Source: an uncultured Spirochaetaceae bacterium
GTDB lineage: Bacteria > Spirochaetota > Spirochaetia > Sphaerochaetales > Sphaerochaetaceae
Assembly: GCA_944390015.1 (NCBI GenBank)
Contig: CALXOL010000004.1
Span: forward strand, 62,001 to 126,000
Length of the DNA stretch: 64,000 nt
Direction of reading: 5' to 3'
The notes beneath the pieces were generated by a model. That model was not told the DNA's origin. It saw nothing but the letters and a program-made list of their open reading frames with translations, and did no database searches. Positions 1-11,451 of this stretch are shown here, piece after piece; position 1 is the first letter of the stretch, and each line of letters begins with the position of its first letter. The translations under genes were made by a program, and so were the position numbers.

Positions 1-855
1 ACGATGAGCGGATGTCTTCTTAATATCATACTGGATCCGATATTCGTACTTCCTTGGGGTCTGGATATGGGAGCCGAGGGGGCGGGTCTTGCCACATTCA
101 TCTCAAACTGTGTTGCGGTGCTATATTTCATCATCTTGATTCTTTACAGGAGAAAGAGCACATTCGTCTCCATAAACCCGAAGTATTTCGGCTTTAGGAA
201 AATAATTGTTTTAGGAGTCTGTGCCGTCGGGATTCCTGCCAGCATACAGAACCTTCTTAATGTGACAGGAATGACGATACTTAACAACTTTACAAGCGTT
301 TATGGTTCCGATGCTATAGCTGCAATGGGGATTGCCCAGAGGATAAACACTGTTCCGACTAATATTGCACTCGGATTCAGCCAGGGAATAATGCCCCTCG
401 TCAGCTATAACTGGGCGAGTGGGAATATGAAGAGGATGAAGGATGCTATCTTCTTTGCCCTCCGGATAATCCTATTGAGCATGCTCTCTGTTTCCGTAAT
501 ATTCTATATCGGTGCTCCTTTGTTCGTATCGCTCTTTATGAAGAATGAGATAATAGTCGATTATGGAACACGGTTTCTAAGAGGGTTCTGTCTAGGCATT
601 CCTCTTCTTACGATAGATTTTCTTGCAGTCGGAGTCTTTCAGGCGGTAGGCATGGGGTCTAAGAGCTTCATGTTCGCGATTCTGAGAAAACTGATTCTCG
701 AGATTCCCCTTATTTTCCTGTTAAATCATCTCTTCCCTCTGTACGGGCTTGCATACTGTCAGTTCGGCAGCGAGGTAGTGATGTCGTGCCTTGCAATAAT
801 CACGCTGCGATCAATCATAAGAAAGGGAAGTGCTGTATCCAGAAAGAGGGGATGA
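1..855 (+). CDS. MATE family multidrug/Na+ antiporter, C-terminal part
   Basis: The reading frame is open at the left edge, so the N-terminal part lies outside the window. About 284 residues remain. The stretch LNIILDPIFV and the following alternating hydrophobic helices are typical of the MATE (MatE) exporter family, which moves cationic drugs or metabolites out through the inner membrane using an Na+ or H+ gradient. The visible part covers the end of the first MatE repeat and the whole second repeat, with about seven or eight membrane segments. The C-terminus ends in a short basic tail. Substrate cannot be told from sequence. Confidence 0.9.
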   Translation, partial: TMSGCLLNIILDPIFVLPWGLDMGAEGAGLATFISNCVAVLYFIILILYRRKSTFVSINPKYFGFRKIIVLGVCAVGIPASIQNLLNVTGMTILNNFTSVYGSDAIAAMGIAQRINTVPTNIALGFSQGIMPLVSYNWASGNMKRMKDAIFFALRIILLSMLSVSVIFYIGAPLFVSLFMKNEIIVDYGTRFLRGFCLGIPLLTIDFLAVGVFQAVGMGSKSFMFAILRKLILEIPLIFLLNHLFPLYGLAYCQFGSEVVMSCLAIITLRSIIRKGSAVSRKRG

Positions 856-886
856 GATTATCCTTTTGATTGAAAATTCTTTGGTG

Positions 887-892
887 TATACT
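887..892 (+). promoter_or_regulatory. -10 element of malic enzyme promoter
   Basis: TATACT lies 19 bases before the malic enzyme start. A possible -35 is TTGATT at 866-871, giving a short 15-base spacer. The predicted leader is only about a dozen bases and is almost filled by the GGAGG site at 902-906. Confidence 0.4.
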
Positions 893-911
893 TTCCATGT
901 TGGAGGAAATA

Positions 912-2195
912 ATGGACGAACTAGAAAAGAAAGCACTTGAATACCATAGTAGAGCTGGAGTTGCGGGAAAGCTCTCCGTCGTACCGACAAAGCCATGCAA
1001 GAGTGCCGATGATCTTGCACTTGCCTATACGCCGGGAGTCGCAAAACCAGTACTCAGGATTGAAGAGAATAAGGCAGATGCATATAAATATACGAATAAA
1101 GGCAATCTCGTTGCCGTGATTTCAAACGGTACTGCGATTCTAGGACTTGGAGACCGTGGTGCTCTTGCCAGTAAACCCGTAATGGAAGGAAAGGGTGTTC
1201 TCTTCAAGAGATTTGCTGATATAGATGTTTTTGATATAGAGATTAATGAGAAGGTTCCGGATAAGGTGATAGAGATAGTCAAGGCCATTTCTCCGACTTT
1301 CGGAGGGATTAACCTTGAAGATATAAAAGGTCCTGAGTGTTTCAGGATTGAGAAAGAGCTGATTGATCTCTGTGATATACCAATATTCCATGATGATCAG
1401 CATGGAACTGCGATTATAGCATCAGCCGGCCTGATGAATGCCTCTGAGATCGCAGGAAAGTCTCTCTCTTCTCTTAAGGTTGTCGTCAGCGGAGCCGGTG
1501 CGGCAGGCATATCCTGTGCAAGGATGTTTACTCTTATCGGAGTGAGAAAAGAGAATATCATAATGCTGGATAGCAAAGGTGTCATATATGAGGGGAGGGA
1601 AGGTCTTACGGAGGAGAAGAAGGAGTTTGCTTCAAAGACCGAGGAGCGTACACTCTCTGATGCCATGAAGGGCGCCGATGTGTTCATGGGGCTTAGCAAG
1701 CCCAATGTCGTAACACCAGAGATGCTACTTTCCATGAGCGATAATCCTATCGTTTTTGCCATGGCGAATCCTGATCCTGAGATTACATATGAAGTGGCGA
1801 CAGCAACCAGGAGCGATATCATAATGGCTACGGGGCGATCGGATTATCCTAATCAGATAAACAATGTTCTCGGCTTCCCGTTTATTTTCCGCGGTGCTCT
1901 TGATACAGGGGCTAAGAAAATCACGGAGAACATGAAACTCGCCGCTGCGAAGGCTCTTGCGGAACTTGCTAGGAAAGAGGTTCCCGAGATCGTATCCAAA
2001 GCTTACGGTGGTAAGCATTTCAGCTTTGGCAAGGACTACATAGTACCAAAGCCGTTTGATCCTCGTGTAATAGAATACGAGGCCGTTGCCGTAGCCCGTC
2101 AGGCATGTCTTGATGGGGTTGCAACAAGGCCTATTGAGGATTTTGACGCTTACCGCGAGTCTTTAAGAAAGAGAATGGAGAAATACTGGCTTTAG
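912..2195 (+). CDS. NAD(P)-dependent malic enzyme
   Basis: Oxidative decarboxylation of malate to pyruvate, linking C4 acids to pyruvate and NAD(P)H. The 427-residue protein has the bacterial short malic enzyme layout: [10 protein letters not shown] near residue 38, the catalytic region with [17 protein letters not shown] and PVMEGKG, the metal-site segment [21 protein letters not shown], a Rossmann motif [10 protein letters not shown], and [10 protein letters not shown]. The start at 912 is chosen because GGAGG sits at 902-906. A TTG 42 bases upstream would lie in front of the promoter. The stop overlaps the convergent gene by four bases. There is no C-terminal phosphotransacetylase domain. 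Confidence 0.93.
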   Translation: MDELEKKALEYHSRAGVAGKLSVVPTKPCKSADDLALAYTPGVAKPVLRIEENKADAYKYTNKGNLVAVISNGTAILGLGDRGALASKPVMEGKGVLFKRFADIDVFDIEINEKVPDKVIEIVKAISPTFGGINLEDIKGPECFRIEKELIDLCDIPIFHDDQHGTAIIASAGLMNASEIAGKSLSSLKVVVSGAGAAGISCARMFTLIGVRKENIIMLDSKGVIYEGREGLTEEKKEFASKTEERTLSDAMKGADVFMGLSKPNVVTPEMLLSMSDNPIVFAMANPDPEITYEVATATRSDIIMATGRSDYPNQINNVLGFPFIFRGALDTGAKKITENMKLAAAKALAELARKEVPEIVSKAYGGKHFSFGKDYIVPKPFDPRVIEYEAVAVARQACLDGVATRPIEDFDAYRESLRKRMEKYWL

Positions 2196-2770
2196 AATGA
2201 AGCCTCGAGGCTGTTTTTAGCGCTCTCCAGATTCTCATTATATTGTTTTTCCAGATGCTCGAGGTTCTGTTCTATGATCTCGAGCGTTTCTTTATCATCT
2301 TCCACGGAGAGTTTGATAGCTCTGCCAAGCTTCTTTGACATCTCTTCCGATTTCTCTTCAAGCATCGGCTCAAGCTGTTTCTTCAAAGCATCGACAAGCT
2401 GTTTTCTGTGTACAGGATACTGCTTTAAGAAGTTTATGATGCGCTCATAGAGTTCTGTCGCCTCCTTATTATCCTTCATGATGCGCTTCATTATCTCTTC
2501 AAGCCTCTCATAGCGGTCATCCGTCACTTCGTATGTCGGTAGCACCAGGGATGATAGCATGAGATTTCTCAAGGCTCTTTTAAGAGTCTCGTCATCATAG
2601 TCCTCGAGTCCTTTGAGCAGCCCGTCGTCCCTTTCTTCTTTCGCAAGATACTCTCCTGCGATTCTTCTTATTCTTTCGTTTTCCTGATTGATTCTTATTT
2701 TATTCTCATCTATTGCAATGTTCTCAGTCTTCTCCATTGCAATTTCCAAAGCACTTTTAATCCGTCCCAT
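2192..2770 (-). CDS. conserved helical protein of unknown function
   Basis: I do not recognise a characterised function. The 192-residue product has no signal peptide or membrane segment, is rich in Glu, Lys and Leu, and is predicted almost wholly helical with coiled-coil character in residues 10-60 and 90-190. It begins [16 protein letters not shown], a start I associate with a family of uncharacterised spirochaetal proteins (possibly DUF6657, from memory and unchecked). It is divergent from the TRIC gene and convergent with malic enzyme. A -10 like element TATATT (2778-2783) ends seven bases before the ATG and there is no Shine-Dalgarno site, so the mRNA may be leaderless. Confidence 0.6.
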   Translation of the reverse strand: MGRIKSALEIAMEKTENIAIDENKIRINQENERIRRIAGEYLAKEERDDGLLKGLEDYDDETLKRALRNLMLSSLVLPTYEVTDDRYERLEEIMKRIMKDNKEATELYERIINFLKQYPVHRKQLVDALKKQLEPMLEEKSEEMSKKLGRAIKLSVEDDKETLEIIEQNLEHLEKQYNENLESAKNSLEASF

Positions 2771-2812
2771 ACTATAGAATATAAGCTTAAGATGAGAAAA
2801 AGAGAATAAGCA

Positions 2813-2841
2813 TTGTCTACTCTTTTCCTTTTGATTATGCT
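2813..2841 (+). promoter_or_regulatory. promoter of TRIC-alaX-dedA operon
   Basis: TTGTCT (2813-2818), 17-base spacer, TATGCT (2836-2841). The -10 ends nine bases before the ATG at 2851, predicting a leader of only two or three bases, and no ribosome binding site is present. Confidence 0.6.
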
Positions 2842-2850
2842 ACTTGCTAT

Positions 2851-3486
2851 ATGGACTCAAGTATTATTCTTTTCTTTGACCTTTTCGGTACTATGATTTT
2901 CGCCATTACGGGAGCTGTAAAAGGAATCAGGAACCGTTTGGATCTTTTAGGCGTGCTGTTCTTTGCCGTAACGGTAGGTTGCGGTGGTGGAATGATTCGC
3001 GATGCCCTGATAGGAAGTACCCCTGTTGCGGCATTTAATGATTACAGGTATTTTCTTGTTTGCATAATAGCCGGTATAGTCTGCTTCATCATTTCCCCTG
3101 TCGCAATCGGACGTTGGGCCGTGATTGTTTATGCCGATGCAGTAGGTCTAGGGGTTTTTACCGCGCTTGGAGTTGCCAAGGCTGCCGGTTTGGGAGTAAG
3201 CGTTGTCGGTCAGATCATGAGTGGAATGTTCACTGCTGTGGGTGGAGGCATAATAAGGGATGTGTTTTCTAAGGAGATTCCCATGGTGTTCACTTCCGAT
3301 TTCTATGCGACAGCATCCGTGCTTGGTGCCCTGATGTATGTTCTTCTTCATAATCTTACAGCCCTCAATCCGAATTCCCTTCTCCTTGCTACGGCAGTCT
3401 TCACTACGGCGTTGAGGATAATAGGCTATAGACACCATTTCAAGCTTCCGGTTGCAAGGCTACATGGAGAGGAGAAGAGAAGATGA
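2851..3486 (+). CDS. TRIC-type cation channel family protein (YicG/UPF0126-like)
   Basis: A small integral membrane protein of 211 residues with about seven hydrophobic segments arranged as two homologous halves. The first half has GxxxRDALIG (VGCGGGMIRDALIG, near residues 42-56) and the second repeats it as VGGGIIRDVF near residues 129-138. This duplicated glycine-rich/RD motif is characteristic of the bacterial TRIC (formerly UPF0126) family, which forms trimeric potassium-permeable channels in characterised members. The ATG overlaps no Shine-Dalgarno sequence. The stop overlaps the next start as ATGA, so the gene is translationally coupled to alaX. Confidence 0.88.
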   Translation: MDSSIILFFDLFGTMIFAITGAVKGIRNRLDLLGVLFFAVTVGCGGGMIRDALIGSTPVAAFNDYRYFLVCIIAGIVCFIISPVAIGRWAVIVYADAVGLGVFTALGVAKAAGLGVSVVGQIMSGMFTAVGGGIIRDVFSKEIPMVFTSDFYATASVLGALMYVLLHNLTALNPNSLLLATAVFTTALRIIGYRHHFKLPVARLHGEEKRR

Positions 3487-4616
3487 TAAAGCTTTATTAC
3501 GAGGAGCCGTACCTAAAAGAGACGGAAGCAACTATCACGGCGATAGAAGGAAACCGTGTTTTTTTCGATAAGAGCATATTCTATCCAGAGGGGGGTGGAC
3601 AGCCAGGGGATATAGGGACGTTTGGCATCTATCGGATAATAGATACGCAGAAGGCAGGAGAGGAGTCAGCCCATATATTTAATGATACAGAAGGATTAAA
3701 AGTGGGGCAGAAAGGAGTACTAAAGCTTGATTGGGAGCATCGTTATGCATTCATGAAGCGCCATAGCGCACAGCATCTGCTATCTTCTGTGTTCTTCAAA
3801 ACCCTAGGGACAGGGACTCTTGCCGTCCACCTTGGTGATGAGTATGTTACGATAGAGCTTGATAGGAAGGATATCGAAGAGAAAGAACTTCTCAGGGTTG
3901 AGGGGATTGCCAATTTTCTCGTACGTCAATCTCTTAAAATCGAGCAGAAGGATCTCTTGCGCTCCGAGGCAGAAGCTCTTCATATGAGGCGTAGCATCAA
4001 GGTAAGTGATGAGGTTGTGAAGGTCGTCTTCATTGCATGCCAGGATGCTGTTGCTTGTGGAGGTGTGCACCTCTCTAATACCAATGAGATAGGGGAGATT
4101 TCATTTTATGATGTGGAGCACATCAGGGGGCATGTGAGGACGATCTGGCTTATCGATTCTCAGGCAGAGAAAATGAGGAGGGAAAATCTCTCCATAGTAA
4201 AGGAACTTTCAACGCTGCTCTCCGCACCAAGGGAGGAGATAATAGATGCACTGAAGGCAAGGCTTGATGAAGCAGATGGATTAAAACATTCGATGCGCAC
4301 TCTTTATTCCTCAATGGCGAGAAAAGAGGCTCTTCTTATATCCGATGATTACTCGATTCACTTTACCGATCTTCCACTTGATGAGTTCAGGAGCGTCCTT
4401 AGCTCTGAGAATAAAAGACGTGATGTTCTTATCCTCAGAGATGGAGAGAAGAAGGAGTTCCTGTATATAGGAGATGAGGGGCATTTCACAGAATTGAAAA
4501 AAATATTATCTTTAAAGGGAGGTGGCAGAAATGGAATCTACCAAGGATCTTTCCTTGAGGATTGCAAAGCTATTGCCGCTTTAGCAAAAGGGGTGATTGA
4601 TGGATTTAAAGGATAA
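3483..4616 (+). CDS. AlaX-type alanyl-tRNA editing protein
   Basis: Free-standing deacylase that hydrolyses Ser (or Gly) mischarged on tRNA-Ala. The zinc-site motifs are visible: HSAQH (near residue 98) and CGGVH (near residue 192). The N-terminal segment EPYLKETEATI plus the PEGGGQPGD loop matches the AlaRS second-additional domain. At 377 residues it is the long AlaX-L type, with a C-terminal region resembling the DHHA1 domain of AlaRS. It starts inside the stop of the TRIC gene (ATGA) and overlaps the next gene by 17 bases. Confidence 0.9.
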   Translation: MIKLYYEEPYLKETEATITAIEGNRVFFDKSIFYPEGGGQPGDIGTFGIYRIIDTQKAGEESAHIFNDTEGLKVGQKGVLKLDWEHRYAFMKRHSAQHLLSSVFFKTLGTGTLAVHLGDEYVTIELDRKDIEEKELLRVEGIANFLVRQSLKIEQKDLLRSEAEALHMRRSIKVSDEVVKVVFIACQDAVACGGVHLSNTNEIGEISFYDVEHIRGHVRTIWLIDSQAEKMRRENLSIVKELSTLLSAPREEIIDALKARLDEADGLKHSMRTLYSSMARKEALLISDDYSIHFTDLPLDEFRSVLSSENKRRDVLILRDGEKKEFLYIGDEGHFTELKKILSLKGGGRNGIYQGSFLEDCKAIAALAKGVIDGFKG

Positions 4617-5181
4617 GATTTCAAAAAATCCTAAGATAAAATTCTATATCATAGTAGGAACGCTTCCAATAGTTCTTATGTTCATCGGCTTTTTCATCTT
4701 CATTCAGAAGATGGGCAGGCAGAATTTCGAATACTATGCAGATATCATAAACAATCAGTTCAACCTGTTCTCAATGTGTGTGTACATCTGGGTTACCGAT
4801 ACTTTCATCCTTCCTCTTTCCCCGATGTTCGTATTCCCGATGCTCATTCAGTATCCATGGTACATCGTAATACCCGTAACAGGTCTTGCCTCAGCGCTTG
4901 GAGGGGTATCCAGCTATCTCCTAGGCCGTCTTTTGGACAAGGTAAGTATCATTAACCGTGCCGTTTTGAGGACATATGAGAAGTGGGGCGCATATATAGA
5001 TAAATACGGTACGACATTCGTACTTGTAGCCTCAATCTTCCCGCTTCCTTTCTCAGCCGTATGCATGGCCGCGGGTGTCATGAAACTGAACATCTTCCGT
5101 GTCAGCCTGTATTCATGCACCCGTATATTGCGTATGGCCATTTACTATTTCATGTTCTATCTGGGCCTGGTCGCTTCCTGA
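4600..5181 (+). CDS. DedA/VTT-domain membrane protein (YqaA-like)
   Basis: A 193-residue membrane protein with about five hydrophobic segments. The VTT (SNARE-associated) region is seen as a Pro-rich re-entrant stretch ILPLSPMFVFPML, then ASALGGVSSYLLGRLLDK, and later a second amphipathic half with FPLPFSAVCMAAGVM. VTT proteins are lipid scramblases or flippases in the characterised cases. ATG at 4600 is preferred over the TTG at 4597 because GGGGTGA lies at suitable spacing. It overlaps the end of alaX and, tail to tail, purB by 25 bases. Confidence 0.82.
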   Translation: MDLKDKISKNPKIKFYIIVGTLPIVLMFIGFFIFIQKMGRQNFEYYADIINNQFNLFSMCVYIWVTDTFILPLSPMFVFPMLIQYPWYIVIPVTGLASALGGVSSYLLGRLLDKVSIINRAVLRTYEKWGAYIDKYGTTFVLVASIFPLPFSAVCMAAGVMKLNIFRVSLYSCTRILRMAIYYFMFYLGLVAS

Positions 5182-6551
5182 ATCACAGTCTCGGTCCTCA
5201 TTCCCGCTTCTCCAGTATATGAAGATGCGTCAAGCAGCATTAGAATCTCCTCTTTTTCCAGGTATTTGAGGATTCTGGAATCATTTGCCATCTCCTCACG
5301 CAGCGGATTATTCCGGCCAAGCTGTACATCCTGCCAGGCTTTCAGGCTCAATTCTCTTATCGTCTCGTGCATGTCCTGACGGTTTGCACCTCTTTTTACA
5401 GCCTCCATCAGCACGCGCTCTGTAGCACTGAATATTCCATAGTTTTTCATCAGCCGCTCAGTAGCTGCAGAATGTATGTTCATCCCTTTTACTATTCTTA
5501 TCTCAGTCATGAGCATCTCATCGAGTGCGATGAAACTCTCAGGCATGAATATTCGGCGATTGGCAGAATCATCGAGGCTGCGTTCAAGAATCGTCATTGA
5601 GGCATTCTGCCATGCTGTGTTATATGCACTGGAGACAAGGCGTGAAAGCGAATCGATCTTCTCGCTGTTTATAGGATTCCTTTTAAACGGCATAGCAGAC
5701 GAGCCTACCTGATTCTTCCCAAAAGGTTCGGAGAACTCCCCGATCGGAGGACTTTGGAGAATACGGAAATCAAGGCTGAATTTAGATAGAGTACATGCGA
5801 TCTTGGAGAGGACTTCGATGATTCTGAGATCCTGTTTTCTCGTATAGATCTGTGTCGATGCGCTAAAGGCTTTTATCCCAAGGCTCTCCATCGCCCAGGC
5901 TTCCATCTCTCCCGCAGTTATTCCAGTCCCTTTAAGAAGTTCCTGATAGCTGGCAAGATTTCCCACAGCCCCTTTGAATCCTTTTCCCCTGATTCTCTGC
6001 TTGACGTATACTAAATCATCCAGATCATCGCTTAAATCCTGGATGGTTTGGGCCAGGCGGTATCCGATTGTCGTAATCTCTGCTGGCTGGATATGGGTAA
6101 ATGCCATCGTCGGGACATCCTTGTATGTCTCTGCTTTCTCGCATAGGCATGAGATGAGCGTTTTCAGCTTATCTTCTATTATCTGAAGAGCCTGCTTATA
6201 TCTTATCGCATCTGCATTATCCAGGGCATCCATGCTGGTTGCTCCGAGGTGGATTATTCCTCCTGCTAAAGGACACTGCTCAGCATATGTCTTTATTTCG
6301 GCCATCAGATCATGTTTGATCTCCCTCTCTATTTCCGTGGCGCGGTCGATATCGATATCATCCTTATGTGCAATCAGCTCTTCAACCTGCTTTTTTGTGA
6401 CAAGACCTGCCTTCATCTGGGCCGTGGCAAGTGCAATCCATACGCGGCGAAGCAGTTTTCTTTTATTTACCTCTGAGAATACATTTTTCATCTCTTCTGA
6501 TCCGTAACGCCATGTATAGGGGCTAATGAATGTCTCGTGGCTATAATCCAT
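5157..6551 (-). CDS. purB: adenylosuccinate lyase
   Basis: Cleaves SAICAR and adenylosuccinate, two steps of purine synthesis. The 464-residue protein contains the fumarase/aspartase superfamily signature SSAMPFKRNP, the HLGATSMDALD active-site region near residue 100 and HIQPAE. It starts with a strong AGGAGG (AGGAGGAAAAAGATG). That site overlaps the TAG stop of the upstream beta-galactosidase gene only ten bases away, so both are almost certainly on one mRNA. That is an unusual pairing. Confidence 0.93.
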   Translation of the reverse strand: MDYSHETFISPYTWRYGSEEMKNVFSEVNKRKLLRRVWIALATAQMKAGLVTKKQVEELIAHKDDIDIDRATEIEREIKHDLMAEIKTYAEQCPLAGGIIHLGATSMDALDNADAIRYKQALQIIEDKLKTLISCLCEKAETYKDVPTMAFTHIQPAEITTIGYRLAQTIQDLSDDLDDLVYVKQRIRGKGFKGAVGNLASYQELLKGTGITAGEMEAWAMESLGIKAFSASTQIYTRKQDLRIIEVLSKIACTLSKFSLDFRILQSPPIGEFSEPFGKNQVGSSAMPFKRNPINSEKIDSLSRLVSSAYNTAWQNASMTILERSLDDSANRRIFMPESFIALDEMLMTEIRIVKGMNIHSAATERLMKNYGIFSATERVLMEAVKRGANRQDMHETIRELSLKAWQDVQLGRNNPLREEMANDSRILKYLEKEEILMLLDASSYTGEAGMRTETVIQEATRPR

Positions 6552-6561
6552 CTTTTTCCTC

Positions 6562-9492
<2,931 letters not shown>

Positions 9493-10155
9493 CTATGGAA
9501 TTATCCCTTTTGCTTTCATGGATAGGTGTCCATGCTCCGTGATTATTATGTGGTCCAATACCGTAATCCCAAGTAGCTGACCACAGGATATCACCCTTTT
9601 TGTTATGCTTGCATCCTCTGCGCTTACCATGAGAACTCCTGATGGGTGGTTGTGTGCGAGTATTATGCCCGTTGCCCGTGCCATAACAGCATCTGCGAAG
9701 ATCTCCCTGGGATGGGCGTATGTCATGTTAACCGTTCCTATTGAAACAACTTGTGTGAACATTATCTCATGGGCTCCGTTCAAAGCCACGACAATGAGGT
9801 GTTCCTGAGGACGTTGAGCATAATGCCTTATCTCCGCATAAGCATCATCGGGGGTTCTTATCTGCCGGCTTTTGCGTGCCGGCCATCTTCTGCCTAGCTC
9901 AAGGGATGAAAGCAAGAGTTTCACTATCTTTGGGTTCATCCCCGGTATAGAGGAAAGCATCTCCGGTTTTATCGGCAGATTCCTGTCAAAAGCTTTTATG
10001 ATGCTCTCTATCAGATTATCCTGCTTATCCTGTTCTAGTGAGAGGGAGGAAATCAGGTTCCTGATAATTTCCCTGTCACTTAACCCTCTGATTCCGTAAT
10101 AGGTAAGCTTGTCATTAGGCTGACTAAGTTTTAAATCACTATTATTTTCCGTCAT
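9493..10155 (-). CDS. radC: RadC family JAB-domain protein
   Basis: A 220-residue protein with a helix-hairpin-helix-like N-terminal half (LSSIPGMNPKIVKLLLSSLELGRR) and a C-terminal JAB/MPN domain. The JAMM metal motif is complete: upstream Glu in HPREIF, then AHNHPSG and SAED. Family members are called DNA repair proteins, but biochemical function is not settled. A GGAG site precedes the ATG. The gene lies 45 bases upstream of lacZ on the same strand, so radC-lacZ-purB read-through is possible. Confidence 0.9.
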   Translation of the reverse strand: MTENNSDLKLSQPNDKLTYYGIRGLSDREIIRNLISSLSLEQDKQDNLIESIIKAFDRNLPIKPEMLSSIPGMNPKIVKLLLSSLELGRRWPARKSRQIRTPDDAYAEIRHYAQRPQEHLIVVALNGAHEIMFTQVVSIGTVNMTYAHPREIFADAVMARATGIILAHNHPSGVLMVSAEDASITKRVISCGQLLGITVLDHIIITEHGHLSMKAKGIIP

Positions 10156-10188
10156 TTCGTACTCCTTATAATTAATAGTGCAGAAACC

Positions 10189-10217
10189 TTAACTTTTGTT
10201 CGGAAAAATCCGATAAT
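10189..10217 (+). promoter_or_regulatory. promoter of the MerR-family gene, with palindrome
   Basis: TTAACT (10189-10194), 17-base spacer, GATAAT (10212-10217), then six bases to the ATG at 10224. The dyad TCGGA-AAAA-TCCGA (10200-10213) spans the spacer/-10 boundary, where MerR proteins normally bind, suggesting autoregulation. Confidence 0.5.
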
Positions 10218-10223
10218 ATCCGC

Positions 10224-10679
10224 ATGAGGCGCTATAAGATAGGGGAAATAGCAAAACTTACAGGAGTTACGGTCAGGACTCTCCGCTATTACGAGGAGGA
10301 GGGTCTGATAAAATCACAACGTTCCGAGCATCATCAACGGTATTACTCTGATGAGGTGATAGTATATATCAAGAGGATAATGGAGCTTAAAAGTCTTGGT
10401 TTTACTCTCGACGAGATAAGAAAGATCATAAAGCTTAAAAGCGAGGATGAGAGCGGGAATAAGAGGCGGATTGAGCTACTAGGTGCATACAGGGTAAAGC
10501 TTTCCGAGAGCATAGAAAGAATGAATAAGCTGAAGGCGCATATCGAAGAGCTTGAATGGCATATTAATCAGCTTGAGAATGCGAAAGACAGTTTTCAGCA
10601 GTGTCCTGGCCTTTTATGCAATGACTGCAGCTATAAGGAGCGGTGTATTTTCTTTAAAAAAGAAGATGAAAAGAACTGA
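10224..10679 (+). CDS. MerR-family transcriptional regulator with C-terminal Cys cluster
   Basis: The N-terminal winged helix-turn-helix is clear (residues 1-70: YKIGEIAKLTGVTVRTLRYY, then EEEGLI and LGFTLDEIRKII). A long dimerisation helix follows. The last 25 residues hold four cysteines as C-x4-C-x2-C-x5-C (CPGLLCNDCSYKERC), unlike the C-x2-C-x-C-x5-C cluster of SoxR but suggestive of a metal or Fe-S sensor. No Shine-Dalgarno site is seen. The mRNA is predicted leaderless. The 3' end overlaps the convergent isomerase gene by 26 bases. Effector and targets are unknown. Confidence 0.85.
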   Translation: MRRYKIGEIAKLTGVTVRTLRYYEEEGLIKSQRSEHHQRYYSDEVIVYIKRIMELKSLGFTLDEIRKIIKLKSEDESGNKRRIELLGAYRVKLSESIERMNKLKAHIEELEWHINQLENAKDSFQQCPGLLCNDCSYKERCIFFKKEDEKN

Positions 10680-11451
10680 GGGCCTTGTCTATTACAATGC
10701 ACTCGTCCTTAATCGATTTTTCCTTTGAGTAGTACATTGTCTCATATGTGAGATAACCTTCATAGCCAGCTTCTTCCAATGCCGAAATCACATCGCGCCA
10801 GTTAATCGTACCCATGAATGGAAAGAGATGCTGGTCTCTTTTCCCATCATTATCATGGATATGAAGGCCTACGAGATTCTTACCATAACAAAGGATTTCT
10901 TCCCTTAAGTTTAGTCCTCTCATATGTGCATGGCCCGTATCAAAGAGCGCTTTCAGCCTCATCGGAGAAGATTCTATGATCGCATTGATTTCTGATGCGT
11001 TGCTTATCTCCACATCACTCTCCATGTTCTCTATGGCAATTGTGATGTCGCTTTCTTTTATCAGGCGTTCATAGTATCTGATGTTTTCTTCCACGTCTTT
11101 GCCTATTGGATGAACAACTATGTGAGGGCATCCTAGTTCATATGCATAGCCCATCGCCCTTATTATCTTTTTATCCCATGCGGAGACTTCGGTTCCCCTC
11201 AGTGGATATGGTGCATGGGCCTGGATGTAATTCAGATTTAACTCTTCTTTTAGATTCTTAAGTATGCTGATGTACTCAGTTGCTCTTTTATCGTTGAGGC
11301 GGGATGAAGGTCTCATCATCTCACAGAAATTAAGATCGAGGTTTCTTATGCCATGAGCCGCATAGACCCTGACAAGCTCATCCATGTCACGGTCCATGTG
11401 CTCTTTATTGAATGCAAGAAGATTCGTGTTTGTTGAGAACTCCCTAACCAT
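10654..11451 (-). CDS. sugar phosphate isomerase/epimerase-like TIM barrel protein
   Basis: A 265-residue AP-endonuclease-2/xylose-isomerase-like TIM barrel. Metal-binding segments expected for the fold are present: IAIENMESD, ALFDTGHAHMRG, GLHIHDNDGKRDQH and the final LTYETMY. It overlaps the end of the sugar-binding protein gene by eight bases. It is therefore the last gene of the ABC importer operon and likely isomerises or epimerises the imported sugar or its derivative. Exact substrate is not predictable. Confidence 0.8.
   Translation of the reverse strand: MVREFSTNTNLLAFNKEHMDRDMDELVRVYAAHGIRNLDLNFCEMMRPSSRLNDKRATEYISILKNLKEELNLNYIQAHAPYPLRGTEVSAWDKKIIRAMGYAYELGCPHIVVHPIGKDVEENIRYYERLIKESDITIAIENMESDVEISNASEINAIIESSPMRLKALFDTGHAHMRGLNLREEILCYGKNLVGLHIHDNDGKRDQHLFPFMGTINWRDVISALEEAGYEGYLTYETMYYSKEKSIKDECIVIDKALSSFHLLF

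Noticed and set aside
870-911. Upstream TTG start for malic enzyme
   Set aside because: The codon lies in front of the -10 element and ribosome binding site, so the extension would not be transcribed or translated.
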